From Amycolatopsis pretoriensis (lineage in GTDB: Bacteria; Actinomycetota; Actinomycetes; Mycobacteriales; Pseudonocardiaceae), in the NCBI RefSeq assembly GCF_900107925.1, contig NZ_FNUJ01000009.1, positions 248,001 through 312,000 of the forward strand: a DNA stretch of 64,000 bases, read 5' to 3'. Numbering within the stretch: the stretch's first letter is position 1; the number at the start of each line of letters is the position of its first letter. Below the pieces are notes generated by a model. That model was given only the letters and a program-made list of their open reading frames with translations, made no database searches and was not told the DNA's origin. Positions 34,291 to 43,628 of the stretch are shown piece after piece. A program made the translations under genes and the position numbers.

Positions 34291-37200
34291 ATGCTTCGCG
34301 CCCTTTTCACGACCGTGCTCGCCGCGGCCGTCGCCACGAGCACGGCGCTGCCGGCCGCCGCCGCACCGGCGCCCGCGGTGCCGGGCACCTCGTCCGCACC
34401 GACCACACCCGCCGAAAGAACCGCGCTCGACACCGCGGTGGCGACGGGCAGACCGGTGGTCCTGCCGGACCAGACCACGGAGACGCGCGAGGTGCTGGTC
34501 AACCCCGACGGCACCTTCACCATGCGCAGTTCGGCGGCGCCGCAACGGGTTCGCCGCGACGGCCGGTGGATCCCGGTCGACACCTCGCTGCGCACCAACC
34601 CCGACGGCTCGCTGGCACCGGCGGCGACGCTGACCGACCTGCGGCTCTCCGGCGGTGGCACCGGGCCGGTGATCACGCTGGCCGAGCCGGGCGGCAAGGT
34701 GGCGTTCACCTGGCCCGCGCCGCTGCCGAAGCCGGCCGTCACGGCCAACAAGGCCACCTACGCCGGCGTCTTCCCCGGTGTCGACCTCGTCGTCTCGGCC
34801 GACGCCACGGGCTATTCCTACGTCCTGGTCGTGCACGACGCCGAAGCGGCGGCGAACCCCGCGCTGCGGGCGATCAAGCTCCGCGCGACGACCGAAGGCG
34901 TGGCTCTCGACGCGAAGGACGGTGCCCTCACCGCGCGCGACACCCGGGGTGCGCGGGTCTTCTCGGGCTCGACGCCGGTCATGTGGGACAGCACGCACCA
35001 GGACCAGAGTTCCCCGGCGCCGAGCGAGTCCGTTCCCGGCAAGGTCACGCAGCTGGGCCTCACGGCCACCGCGGCCGGTGCCAAGACGACCGACCTGACC
35101 GTCGCGCCCGACTCGCGGGCGCTGACCGGGAACGACGTGCACTACCCCGTCTACATCGACCCAGGGATGTCCGGGCAGCAACAGGCGTGGGGCGAGGTCA
35201 CGGCGAACGGGTACCACTACTTCAACGCCGCCATGGACGCGCAGGTCGGCCGCTGCTGGAACGGGGACGGGCAGTGCGGGTCGCTCACCGTGGCCCGCTC
35301 GTACTTCCGGCTCGACACCGGTCCCCTGCAGAAGCGCAACGGGTTCACGGCGGTCGTCTTCTCCGCGGAGATGTGGTTCACCCAGGTCTGGGGTGCGCAC
35401 AAGTGCGTCGCGGAGCCGGTGACGTTGTACTCGGCAAGCTACTTCGACGGTGGCCTCGCGTGGGGCAACCAGCCGCTCGGCTCGGCACTCGACACGGAGA
35501 GCTCCGGCGCGGGCATCCAGTGCTCGGGCGCCGCCGGGGTCCGGTTCGCGAACCAGGCGGTCAAGGACTACGCGCAGGCCAGCGCCAACAACAACTGGCC
35601 GAACGTCCACCTGGCACTGCTCGCGGCCGACGAAGGCAACACCCTGCAGTGGAAGAAGTTCGGCAGTGGCGGGTCGGTCGCACCGCACTTCGACGTGACG
35701 TTCAGCTTCCAGCCCAGTGACGCCACGAACCAGCACGTGTCGCGGGCCGTCACCTGCACCGGCCTCGCGATCACCCCCGACGCCCGGCCGACGCTCTACG
35801 GCACGGCGGTGGACAACAACAACCCGCCGCTCACCGTGACCCTGAACTACGAGGTGTGGGACAGCGCCGGTTCCGTGCGGAAGGCCGCGGGGGAGGCCAC
35901 GGTGGCGTCCGGCACGCAGGCCGCGTGGACGATCCCCGCCGCGCTCGGCGACGGCGACTACAAGTACCGGATCACCGTGCACAACAACTTCCCCGGTGAC
36001 GGCAGCCGGAACCTGTGGAGTCCCGGCTGGTCGCCGTGGTACGCCTTCCGGATCCAGGCGACCCCGCCACCCGCGGCCCCGGCGCTGACGTCGTCGGTCG
36101 ACTACCCGGCGAACTACTGGGGTGCGCCGCGGGGCGCCGCCGGCGCCGTCGCGGTGAACTCCGGCGGGTCCCCGAACATCTCGGGGTACACCTATACGTT
36201 CGCCGGCTCGGGCACCGAGCCGGTGCCGAACACCGGGTCGTGCGACTACACGCCCACCGGCGCCGTCGACGGCGGCTGGGCGCCCGCGAGCGCGTCCGGC
36301 CCCACCTGGCTGCCCATCCCGGCCGGCTTGACGGCGGGCTACCACACGCTGAACGTCCGCAGCTTCGACGACGCGCACAACCTCTCGCCCGAGACCGCGG
36401 CGCACGTCTTCTACGTCGCCCCCAACACCGGGCAGACCACCCGCCGGTACGAGGCCGAGTCGCTGGTCGCGTCCCAGCCCGCGGGCCAGACGCAGCCACT
36501 CGTCACCCAGGAGGACAGCAACTGCTGCGTCACGACCTGGTCCGGGCACAAGCAGCTGTTCTTCCAGGGCAACGCGGCCGGGCAGGCGTTCTCCATCGCG
36601 TTCGACGTCACCACGGAGGCCGACTACCAGCTGGACGTCGGGCTCACCAAGGCCGCCGACTACGGTCAGGTCGCCTTCAAGCTGGACGGCCAGGCCGTCG
36701 GCCGCCCGGACATCGACCAGCCGGTGGGCTCCATCGACGCGTACAGCCCGAAGGTGATCAACGCGCTGACCCCGCTCGGGATCACCCACCTGGCCACGGG
36801 CACGCACACCTTCACGGTCACGGTGACCGGCACCAACGCCCGGTCGATCGGCCAGCGCTACCTCGCCGGGCTCGACCACCTCACGATCACCCGGACCACC
36901 CGGTACGAGGCCGAGCTGCCGGCCCAGGTGACGCCGGGCCAGCCGGCCGGGCAGAACGTCCCGCTCACCGTCGAGACGCAGACCGCCGCGAACGGCGGTC
37001 CGTGGTCGCAGGGGGCACAGCTGCTCTTCGCGGCCGGGGACAAGGACAAGTCGTTCGACCTGGCCTTCACGGTGCCGGTGGAAGCCGACTACGCACTGGG
37101 CATCGCGATGGGCAAGCGCGAAAACCGGGGCAAGGTGCGGATCGCCGTCGACGGCACCGCGCTGATGCGCACCGACACCGTGCCGTGGGACGGCTACCAG

Positions 37201-39087
37201 GCGGCGAACGGCCGTACCGTGCAGCTCGCACTGGGTGGCGCGCACCTGGGGCAGGGGCGCCACAAGCTGACCATCACGGTGGTCGGCAAGAACGACGCGT
37301 CGTCCGGTTACGCGGCCGGAGTGGACTACCTGACCGCGGTCCCGGTCAACAGCGTCACGTCGGCGAGCTTCACCGACGCCATGAACAACCGCGGGTACGC
37401 GACCGACAACACCACGGCCGCCGACCTGGACTTCAACGGCAGCGCGCTGTCGACGAACACTCTGGCGGCCGCCGGGCTGCGGCCGGGAACCAAGGTGACG
37501 ATCGGTCGGGCCACGTTCACCATGCCGGCCGCGAACGCCGCGACCGGGAACGACAACGTGGTGGCGATGGGGCAGAAGATCCCGTTGCCGGCGGTGGACC
37601 GGGTCAAGGCAACGGCGATCGGGCTCCTCGCCACCAGCACGTGCGGCGACACCGCGCCCAGCACGATGACCGTCACCTACACCGACGGCACCACGTCCGA
37701 CCCGGTGGTGCCCACGGTGCCGGACTGGGTGAACGGGCCGGACCGGTCCGCCGCGATCACGTTGTCCCACCTGAACAACGGCGCGACGCCGGGCGCGGCG
37801 GAAGTGAAGCTCTACATGGTGCTCGCGCCGGCTGACCCGACCAAGACGATCGCGTCGGTCACCCTGCCGAACACGGGCACCGGCTTCCTGACGAACACCT
37901 GCGGACCGGCGCCGTCGATGCACGTCCTCGCGATCGCGCCGGCGCCGGTCGCCGCCGGCTGGCTCGGCGCGTGGAGCTCGCCGCCCACGGTGACCACCGA
38001 CGTGAGCACGCCGACCGGGACGACGCTGCGGATGGTCGTGCACCCGACCAAGACGGGGCCGAACATGCGCATCCGGCTGTCCAACAGCCAGTCGGGCGTA
38101 CCGGCCACCGTGCCGCGCACGACGGTCGCCGCGCAGTCGGGAACGGTCGCGACGACCCTCTCGGCTCCCGTGCCGCTGAAGTTCAACGGTGCCGAAAGCG
38201 TGACGATCCCCGCCGGCGGCGAAGTCTGGAGCGATCCGATGCCGTTCCCGAGCACGGCGGGTGGCTCGGGGAATCTCCTGGTCAGCGTGGCGATCCCGGC
38301 GAACGCCCCGCCGGCCGCGGACAACGACGACGCCGACAGCGTCGCCTACCGGGCACCGGGGGACGCCACCGGCAACTCGGACGGCGGTCCGTTCGGCAGC
38401 GACGACCTGGGGCCCCTGTACGGGCACTCGTTCTTCGCCGCCGGGGTCGAGGTCTCGACCACCGACGCGAACGAAGGCACGGTCGTGGTGCTGAGCGACA
38501 CCGGCTACGGGTACCGCACGCGGTACCCGGACTGGTCGCCGATCTGGACCGACTTCATCGCGGAGACGCTGGGCAGCAAGCTCCCCGGCAGCATCACCCA
38601 CGGCGGGTACCCGTCCCCCGGCACCGCGGCCGCTTCCCGGGAGCGGTACGTGTTCGACGAGCCCAACGTGCGGACGGTGATCGTCAACATGGGCTACCTC
38701 GACGAGGACGACACGCTGACGACGGTCCGGCAGAAGCTGACGAACCTGATGTCCGCGAGCAGCCCGGTGGGCCTGCGCAAGTTCTCCCGCGCCGACGGCA
38801 CCCCGCTGTCGATCGTGCTCACCACCATCCCCCCGCGCGGCGGGGACCCGACCGACGCGCAGGAGACGCTGCGCCGGCAGGTCAACGACGAAATCCGCGC
38901 GAACTACACCAACCTGGGCGCGGACAACTTCATCGACTTCGACGCCGCGGTCCGGGACCCCGCGGCACCGAACAAGGCCCAGGCCGCCCTGCTGAACGAC
39001 GAAGGAGTTCCGAACGAGGCGTACGACCGGCGGCTGGCCCAGGCCGTGTCCGACGCCGTGGACGGCTTCCCGTCACTGACGCTCTGA
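34291..39087 (+). CDS. Large secreted modular protein with degenerate SGNH-hydrolase domain
   Basis: A 1598-residue secreted protein. Residues 1-25 are a signal peptide. Residues ~45-480 resemble the N-terminal region of actinobacterial RHS/wall-associated proteins (RRDGRWIPVDTSLRTNPDGS, GVFPGVDLVVSADATGYSY). Two CBM-like beta modules begin at YEAESL (~720) and YEAEL (~872). A further beta-sandwich at ~1025-1190 (TLAAAGLRPGTKVTIGRATF) is of the kind found in actinobacterial esterases and glycosidases. The final ~390 residues align in pattern with GDSL/SGNH esterases (LRMVVHPTKTGPNMRIRLSN). However the GDS box reads SDT (1402-1404), the G-x-N-D block reads GYLDED, and the D-x-x-H-P block reads DEGVP (1570-1574). 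Probably binds glycan rather than cutting ester. Confidence 0.68.
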   Translation: MLRALFTTVLAAAVATSTALPAAAAPAPAVPGTSSAPTTPAERTALDTAVATGRPVVLPDQTTETREVLVNPDGTFTMRSSAAPQRVRRDGRWIPVDTSLRTNPDGSLAPAATLTDLRLSGGGTGPVITLAEPGGKVAFTWPAPLPKPAVTANKATYAGVFPGVDLVVSADATGYSYVLVVHDAEAAANPALRAIKLRATTEGVALDAKDGALTARDTRGARVFSGSTPVMWDSTHQDQSSPAPSESVPGKVTQLGLTATAAGAKTTDLTVAPDSRALTGNDVHYPVYIDPGMSGQQQAWGEVTANGYHYFNAAMDAQVGRCWNGDGQCGSLTVARSYFRLDTGPLQKRNGFTAVVFSAEMWFTQVWGAHKCVAEPVTLYSASYFDGGLAWGNQPLGSALDTESSGAGIQCSGAAGVRFANQAVKDYAQASANNNWPNVHLALLAADEGNTLQWKKFGSGGSVAPHFDVTFSFQPSDATNQHVSRAVTCTGLAITPDARPTLYGTAVDNNNPPLTVTLNYEVWDSAGSVRKAAGEATVASGTQAAWTIPAALGDGDYKYRITVHNNFPGDGSRNLWSPGWSPWYAFRIQATPPPAAPALTSSVDYPANYWGAPRGAAGAVAVNSGGSPNISGYTYTFAGSGTEPVPNTGSCDYTPTGAVDGGWAPASASGPTWLPIPAGLTAGYHTLNVRSFDDAHNLSPETAAHVFYVAPNTGQTTRRYEAESLVASQPAGQTQPLVTQEDSNCCVTTWSGHKQLFFQGNAAGQAFSIAFDVTTEADYQLDVGLTKAADYGQVAFKLDGQAVGRPDIDQPVGSIDAYSPKVINALTPLGITHLATGTHTFTVTVTGTNARSIGQRYLAGLDHLTITRTTRYEAELPAQVTPGQPAGQNVPLTVETQTAANGGPWSQGAQLLFAAGDKDKSFDLAFTVPVEADYALGIAMGKRENRGKVRIAVDGTALMRTDTVPWDGYQAANGRTVQLALGGAHLGQGRHKLTITVVGKNDASSGYAAGVDYLTAVPVNSVTSASFTDAMNNRGYATDNTTAADLDFNGSALSTNTLAAAGLRPGTKVTIGRATFTMPAANAATGNDNVVAMGQKIPLPAVDRVKATAIGLLATSTCGDTAPSTMTVTYTDGTTSDPVVPTVPDWVNGPDRSAAITLSHLNNGATPGAAEVKLYMVLAPADPTKTIASVTLPNTGTGFLTNTCGPAPSMHVLAIAPAPVAAGWLGAWSSPPTVTTDVSTPTGTTLRMVVHPTKTGPNMRIRLSNSQSGVPATVPRTTVAAQSGTVATTLSAPVPLKFNGAESVTIPAGGEVWSDPMPFPSTAGGSGNLLVSVAIPANAPPAADNDDADSVAYRAPGDATGNSDGGPFGSDDLGPLYGHSFFAAGVEVSTTDANEGTVVVLSDTGYGYRTRYPDWSPIWTDFIAETLGSKLPGSITHGGYPSPGTAAASRERYVFDEPNVRTVIVNMGYLDEDDTLTTVRQKLTNLMSASSPVGLRKFSRADGTPLSIVLTTIPPRGGDPTDAQETLRRQVNDEIRANYTNLGADNFIDFDAAVRDPAAPNKAQAALLNDEGVPNEAYDRRLAQAVSDAVDGFPSLTL

Positions 39088-39098
39088 CCTGTTCGACC

Positions 39099-39141
39099 GC
39101 GAAGGCCACCTCGAGGATCAGCTCCTCGAGGTGGCCTTCGC
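39099..39141. terminator. Perfect bidirectional hairpin terminator
   Basis: Perfect 19-base arms (left GCGAAGGCCACCTCGAGGA) with a five-base loop lie between the stop of the secreted protein and the stop of the convergent propeller gene. It can end both transcripts. Confidence 0.88.
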
Positions 39142-40482
39142 TTACTTCAGGGCGGTCAACGTTCCGCCGCGCTCCTCCAGCAGCACCGGGCCCGCCGCTC
39201 CCAACCGGACCACGCCCGCGTAACCGCGGCGGTCGACCCCGACCGTCCGGATCGTCGAGCCGTCGTTCTCGTTCAGCACCGCCAGCCCGCCCTTGATCGG
39301 CACCACCAGCTGCGAAGCGAACACGATCCCCGGCCCCGACGCGCTGCTCAACGTCCACCTCGGCGACAAGTCGTCGCGCGACAGCGCCACCACCTTCGAC
39401 CCGCTGAACCAGTACACGTTCTGCGTTGTCTGGGTCGTCGCCTCGACACCCGCCGGTGGGTCCGTCGCCAGGTCCGATGGCGGCACGTCCAGCGGGTACG
39501 CCGCGCGCTGGGAACCGTCGCCGTTGTAGATCACCAGGAGCTTCTGGTCCGGCAGCACCACCGCCGTCAGGTCGCCCGACATCGCGATCACCCGGGCTCG
39601 CTTGCCCGCCAGCACGCTGCTGAACGTCACCTGCGGCTCGTCGTCCTTCTCCGGCGCCGCCTTGTAGACCGTCAACCGGTCCGCCGGGTCGCCCGGGCAG
39701 CGCTCGATCACGCCGATCTTGCCCGACGCCGCCGCGACCGTGCCGTACGTGCACCCGGTTCGCGGCTGCTTGCCCGCGTTGACCAGCGCCGGGACCTGGC
39801 CGTACTCGGCGCTCTGCACCAGGTCGTCGCGCCAGGTCGTCAGGAGCTTCTTGCCCGTCGCCGTCACGTGGGAGCCGTCGCTGACCAGCTGCGTGCCCAG
39901 CTCCGCGTTGCCGTTGCGCTGCGCCGTGATCCGGCCCGTGCCCGGGTCCAGCTGCGTGACCTCGCTGCACGTGTCTTTCGAGAAGACCGTGTTGAGCCGG
40001 CCCCACGTCTCGTTCACCGTGCACAGCGGCAGGTCACGCGTGTAGTGCCAGCGGATCTGGCCGGTCAGCGGGTCGCGCGCGTCGACCTCGCCGCCGTCGG
40101 CCGTCGCCACCGTGTCGCCCGCCACCACCGGGACCGGCGTCGCGCCGCTGCGGGCGCTCCAGATCTCGGTCAGCGAACCCGGCACCTTGTCCGGCGCCGC
40201 CGGCAACGGCGGGGGCGCCGCGGCCTCGGTCCGGTCGGTGGCCGCGCTGTCGCTCGTCACGCCGATGACCAGCGCGACGGCGACCACGGCGACCGCGATC
40301 AGCGCGGCCAGCACCCGGTCCCGCCCGCGGTTCCACGGCGACCGCCGTGCCTTGACGCGCGGGGCGGGAGGGGTGGGAGCGACGTCCTCCAGGACGTCCT
40401 CGGAGCCGTACTCGGGGGCCGGTTCAGCCGCGGGCGTGACCTCTTCAGGCGCGCTTTCGGGCGCCTTCTCGTCTTCGCTCAC
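39142..40482 (-). CDS. Membrane-anchored PQQ-like beta-propeller protein (Rv3212-like)
   Basis: A 446-residue protein with an acidic Pro/Glu-rich cytoplasmic N-terminus, one membrane segment at about residues 57-76 (VLAALIAVAVVAVALVIGV) and an extracytoplasmic domain of repeated PQQ-like blades (DARDPLTGQIRWHY, QLDPGTGRITAQRNG, ALSRDDLSPRWTL). No enzymatic motif. Its place next to rhlE matches Rv3212 next to rhlE in M. tuberculosis as I recall it. Role unknown; such propellers often act in envelope assembly. Confidence 0.72.
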   Translation of the reverse strand: MSEDEKAPESAPEEVTPAAEPAPEYGSEDVLEDVAPTPPAPRVKARRSPWNRGRDRVLAALIAVAVVAVALVIGVTSDSAATDRTEAAAPPPLPAAPDKVPGSLTEIWSARSGATPVPVVAGDTVATADGGEVDARDPLTGQIRWHYTRDLPLCTVNETWGRLNTVFSKDTCSEVTQLDPGTGRITAQRNGNAELGTQLVSDGSHVTATGKKLLTTWRDDLVQSAEYGQVPALVNAGKQPRTGCTYGTVAAASGKIGVIERCPGDPADRLTVYKAAPEKDDEPQVTFSSVLAGKRARVIAMSGDLTAVVLPDQKLLVIYNGDGSQRAAYPLDVPPSDLATDPPAGVEATTQTTQNVYWFSGSKVVALSRDDLSPRWTLSSASGPGIVFASQLVVPIKGGLAVLNENDGSTIRTVGVDRRGYAGVVRLGAAGPVLLEERGGTLTALK

Positions 40483-40506
40483 TTACCCGACCCCCGTGCG
40501 TAGGCC

Positions 40507-42213
40507 TCAGTCTGCCGACGCAGGTGTATCAGACGTCGCCGCGGGACGGCGACGGCGGCGCCGCCGAGCGGGCCGCTCGGCGTTCTCGCCGGCTTCCTTC
40601 TCGGCCACCGGGCCGGTCGTCTCGGGCGCCGTCCCGCGGGTGCGGCGACGCGTCCGGGTGCGGCTTTCCGACGACGCGGGAGCGTCTTCCGGCGACGAAG
40701 CAGCGGCCTTGTCCGCCGCCTCGACAGCTTCGGCCGCTCGCGAACCGCCGCGGGTGCGCTTGCGCGGGGCACGGCTGCGCTTGCGCGGCGCGTCTTCCGA
40801 AGACCCGGCAGTCTCGCCGGGCTTGCCCCGGCCACGCGGGCCGCGCTTCTTGCCGCCGAGGTCTTCTTCCTCTTCGGCGGCCAGGCCGGCCCGGGTGCGG
40901 TTGGCCAGCGGCAGCCGGCCCTTCGTGCCCTCGGGGATGCCCAGGTCGGAGAACAGGTGCGGCGACGACGAGTACGTCTCGACCGGCTCCGGCTTGTCGA
41001 GGCCGAGGGTGTCCGAGATCAGCTTCCAGCGCGGCTCTTCGTCCCAGTCGACGAGCGTGACCGCGACGCCGGTGCGCCCGGCGCGGCCGGTGCGGCCGAT
41101 CCGGTGGACGTAGGTCTTCTCGTCGTCCGGGCACTGGTAGTTGATCACGTGCGTGACGTCGTCGATGTCGATGCCGCGGGCGGCGACGTCGGTGGCGACC
41201 AGCACGTCGACCTTGCCGGAGCGGAACGCGCGCAGCGCCTGCTCGCGGGCGCCCTGGCCCAGGTCACCGTGCACGGCGGCGGCCGCGAAGCCGCGCTCGA
41301 CCAGGTCGTCGGCCACCTTCTGCGCGGTGCGCTTGGTGCGGCTGAAGATCATCGTGAGGCCGCGGTCCTTCGCCTGCAGGACGCGGGCGATGACCTCGGG
41401 CTTGTCCATCGAGTGCGCCCGGTAGACGAACTGGGTGGTGCGCTCGTGGATGGCGCTCGCGTCGTTCTCTTCGGCGCGGATGTGCGTCGGCTGCTTCAGG
41501 AACGTGCGGGCCAGCGTGATGATCGGGCCGGGCATGGTGGCCGAGAACAGCATGGTCTGCCGCTCGTCCGGCACCATCCGGAGGATGCGCTCGATGTCGG
41601 GCAGGAAGCCCAGGTCGAGCATCTCGTCGGCCTCGTCGAGCACGAGCCCGCGGACCTTGCCCAGCACCAGGTGCTGCTGCTCGGCCAGGTCGAGCAGGCG
41701 GCCCGGGGTGCCGATCACGACGTCGATGCCCTTGCGGAGCGCCTCGATCTGCGGCTCGTACGGGCGGCCGCCGTAGATCGCCAGGGTGCGGATGCCGAGG
41801 TGCTTGCCGGCGCCCTTGAGGTCGTTCGCGACCTGGATGCACAGCTCGCGGGTCGGGACCACGACGAGCACCTGCGGGGTGCCGTCGCCGGGGACCTGCA
41901 CGCGGTGCAGCAGCGGGACGCCGAAGCCGAGGGTCTTGCCCATGCCGGTGCGGGCCTGGCCGATGAGGTCGTCGCCGGCCATCGCGAGCGGCAGCGTGAG
42001 CGCCTGGATCGCGAAGGTCCGCTCGATGCCGGCCTCGCCGAGGGCCTTGACGATCTCCGGCTTGACGCCGAAGGACGCGAAGGTCGGGGCCTCGGGCTCG
42101 ACCTCGACGCCCGCCTGCAGCGGGTGCGAGGTGTCGAGCGCGGCCGGGCCGGTCTCGCTGTGTTCCAGCGCGACGGCGGGGGTCTGTTCGGTTGTGGGAA
42201 TTTCTGCGGTCAG
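40507..42213 (-). CDS. rhlE: DEAD-box RNA helicase RhlE-like, non-standard start
   Basis: ATP-dependent RNA helicase. Motifs: Q-motif region FASFG...GIERTFAIQ, motif I ARTGMGKT, DEAD box VLDEADEM, SAT motif FSATMP, and C-terminal HIGRTGRAGRTG. A long basic tail (RKRSRAPRKRTRGG) probably binds RNA. The first ATG (41982) falls after the Q-motif, so it cannot be the true start. Further upstream the frame stays open with no ATG, GTG or TTG. A CTG at 42213 follows GAGAGAGG by eight bases and gives 569 codons; an ATC at 42219 is the other option. Hence translation appears to begin at a non-standard codon unless there is a sequence error. Confidence 0.82.
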   Translation of the reverse strand: MTAEIPTTEQTPAVALEHSETGPAALDTSHPLQAGVEVEPEAPTFASFGVKPEIVKALGEAGIERTFAIQALTLPLAMAGDDLIGQARTGMGKTLGFGVPLLHRVQVPGDGTPQVLVVVPTRELCIQVANDLKGAGKHLGIRTLAIYGGRPYEPQIEALRKGIDVVIGTPGRLLDLAEQQHLVLGKVRGLVLDEADEMLDLGFLPDIERILRMVPDERQTMLFSATMPGPIITLARTFLKQPTHIRAEENDASAIHERTTQFVYRAHSMDKPEVIARVLQAKDRGLTMIFSRTKRTAQKVADDLVERGFAAAAVHGDLGQGAREQALRAFRSGKVDVLVATDVAARGIDIDDVTHVINYQCPDDEKTYVHRIGRTGRAGRTGVAVTLVDWDEEPRWKLISDTLGLDKPEPVETYSSSPHLFSDLGIPEGTKGRLPLANRTRAGLAAEEEEDLGGKKRGPRGRGKPGETAGSSEDAPRKRSRAPRKRTRGGSRAAEAVEAADKAAASSPEDAPASSESRTRTRRRTRGTAPETTGPVAEKEAGENAERPARRRRRRRPAATSDTPASAD

Positions 42214-42535
42214 GGTGATCGCCTCTCTCGTGACCAGCGCGCACAGCCCTGGGTCCGCTCGACACTCGACCGGGAGTAAACCCTGGTCCCTGGCGCTGAT
42301 CTGGAGCGCGGAACCGGTCCGTCCCGGGAATGCCGGAAGAGGCGTGCACGCACATTGCAGTACGTCGGCAAGCCGCGTGACCTGCCTGTTCCCGACGCCG
42401 GTATGGCGTACGGAAGCTTCGATATCATTCGCAGTGTACCTGGTCAGCAGTTTTTCGACAGTACCCGGCGCGCCGGAACCAGTGGGATCGGTCTCGTCGC
42501 GGCACGCCCGGGTGCTTCGGCGATACCCTGCCCGG
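42214..42535. other. Divergent intergenic region, rhlE / ferritin-like gene
   Basis: 322 bases holding the promoter and leader of rhlE (minus) and the leaderless promoter of the ferritin-like gene (plus). The block CCCTGG recurs at about 42248, 42280 and 42290. An A/T-richer stretch near 42418-42460 may hold the rhlE promoter. I see no gene in it. Confidence 0.4.
42524..42529 (+). promoter_or_regulatory. -10 box for leaderless ferritin-like gene
   Basis: TACCCT ends six bases before the GTG at 42536; no ribosome-binding site precedes that GTG. Confidence 0.5.
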
Positions 42536-43189
42536 GTGACCGAGCCGAAAGAGATCTCAGAGGGCCTCGTCGACCTTCTGGGTGTGATCGCCTACCTCGA
42601 ACTTTCCGCGTTCGACCGGATGGCCGAAGACGCGCGCAGCGCCCCGACCCTCGCCGGGCGGGCGGCACTGGCGCGGATGGCGGCCGCGGAGATCGGTCAC
42701 TACGGCCTGCTGGCCGACCACCTGGCCGCCCACGACGTCAAGATCGAAGACGCGATGACGCCGTTCGTGGCCCAGGTCGACGCCTGGCACGCGTCGACGC
42801 CGCCGAAGTCGTGGCTCGAGTCGCTGGTCAAGGCCTACGTCGGCGACGGGCTGGCCGCCGACCTCTACCGCGAGATCGCCAGCTGGCTCGACCCCGAAAC
42901 CAAGGACCTCGTGCTGACCGTGCTGGCCGACACCGGCCACTCCGCGTTCGCCGAACGCGAAGTCGCGGCCGGTATCGAAGCCGACCCCAAGACCCGTGAC
43001 AAGCTCGCTCTGTGGGGGCGCCGCCTGCTCGGCGAGGCGCTCACGCAGGCCCAGTACGTCGTCGCCGAGCGCGACGGGCTGGCCGAGCTGATCATCGGCG
43101 GTTCGGGTGACCTCTCCGGAATTGCGGCGCTGTTCCGGCGGTTGCAACAGGGGCACACGAAGCGCATGCAGGCGCTCGGCCTGGGCTGA
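42536..43189 (+). CDS. Ferritin-like fold protein (Rv3210c-like)
   Basis: A 217-residue all-helical protein of the ferritin-like/tRNA-hydroxylase-like superfamily. Helices carry possible metal ligands in ARMAAAEIGHYGLLADHL and VLADTGHSAFAEREV, typical of E-x-x-H pairs. Divergent from rhlE, matching Rv3210c next to rhlE in mycobacteria. Function unknown; metal binding is not proven. Leaderless GTG start. Confidence 0.72.
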   Translation: MTEPKEISEGLVDLLGVIAYLELSAFDRMAEDARSAPTLAGRAALARMAAAEIGHYGLLADHLAAHDVKIEDAMTPFVAQVDAWHASTPPKSWLESLVKAYVGDGLAADLYREIASWLDPETKDLVLTVLADTGHSAFAEREVAAGIEADPKTRDKLALWGRRLLGEALTQAQYVVAERDGLAELIIGGSGDLSGIAALFRRLQQGHTKRMQALGLG

Positions 43190-43308
43190 TCTCGATGGAG
43201 TACCCGGAAGTGACGACGCGGTCGGGCGCGGACATGCGCCACCGGAACGAGCCGGTTCGGTTAGCCTTGGCCGGCACATCCCTTACGAATTTCCAGCGGA
43301 GGTCCCAC

Positions 43309-43539
43309 GTGGAGGTCAAGATCGGCATCAAGGACACGCCGCGCGAGCTGGTGGTGTCCAGTGGCCAGTCTCCCGAAGAGGTGGAGAAGCTGGTCGCCGA
43401 GGCCCTGACGGCCGGTGACGGGCTCTTCCGCATCAACGACGAGAAGGGACGCAAGTACCTCGTCCCGTCCGACCGCATCGCGTACGTCGAGATCGCCCCG
43501 TCCGACGTCCGCAAGGTCGGGTTCGGCGTCGGCGACTGA
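43309..43539 (+). CDS. DUF3107 protein (Rv3208A/TB9.4-like)
   Basis: A 76-residue protein matching the conserved actinobacterial DUF3107 family: VEVKIGIKDTPRELVV, SPEEVEKLVAEAL, DEKGRKYLVPSDRIAYVEI and the C-terminal RKVGFG. The GTG start has GGAGG six bases upstream; longer readings are not conserved in style. M. tuberculosis has the counterpart next to a TetR gene, as seen further downstream here. Function unknown. Confidence 0.85.
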   Translation: MEVKIGIKDTPRELVVSSGQSPEEVEKLVAEALTAGDGLFRINDEKGRKYLVPSDRIAYVEIAPSDVRKVGFGVGD

Positions 43540-43552
43540 CCCATCGCGGCCG

Positions 43553-43583
43553 AGGCCACTCCGGGACCTTCCCGGGGTGGCCT
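43553..43583 (+). terminator. Hairpin terminator after DUF3107
   Basis: AGGCCACTCCGGGA pairs with TCCCGGGGTGGCCT (one G-T pair) around a three-base loop, starting 14 bases after the DUF3107 stop. Confidence 0.8.
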
Positions 43584-43628
43584 TTCGCGTGTTGTCCCCC
43601 TGGTGGGCAGGCCGCCGTCGCGGACCTC

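Noticed and set aside
33667..38601. 1644-codon open frame antisense to the large secreted protein
   Set aside because: Composition is Arg/Gly/Val-rich shadow sequence with no recognisable motif; the sense strand has clear modules and a signal peptide.
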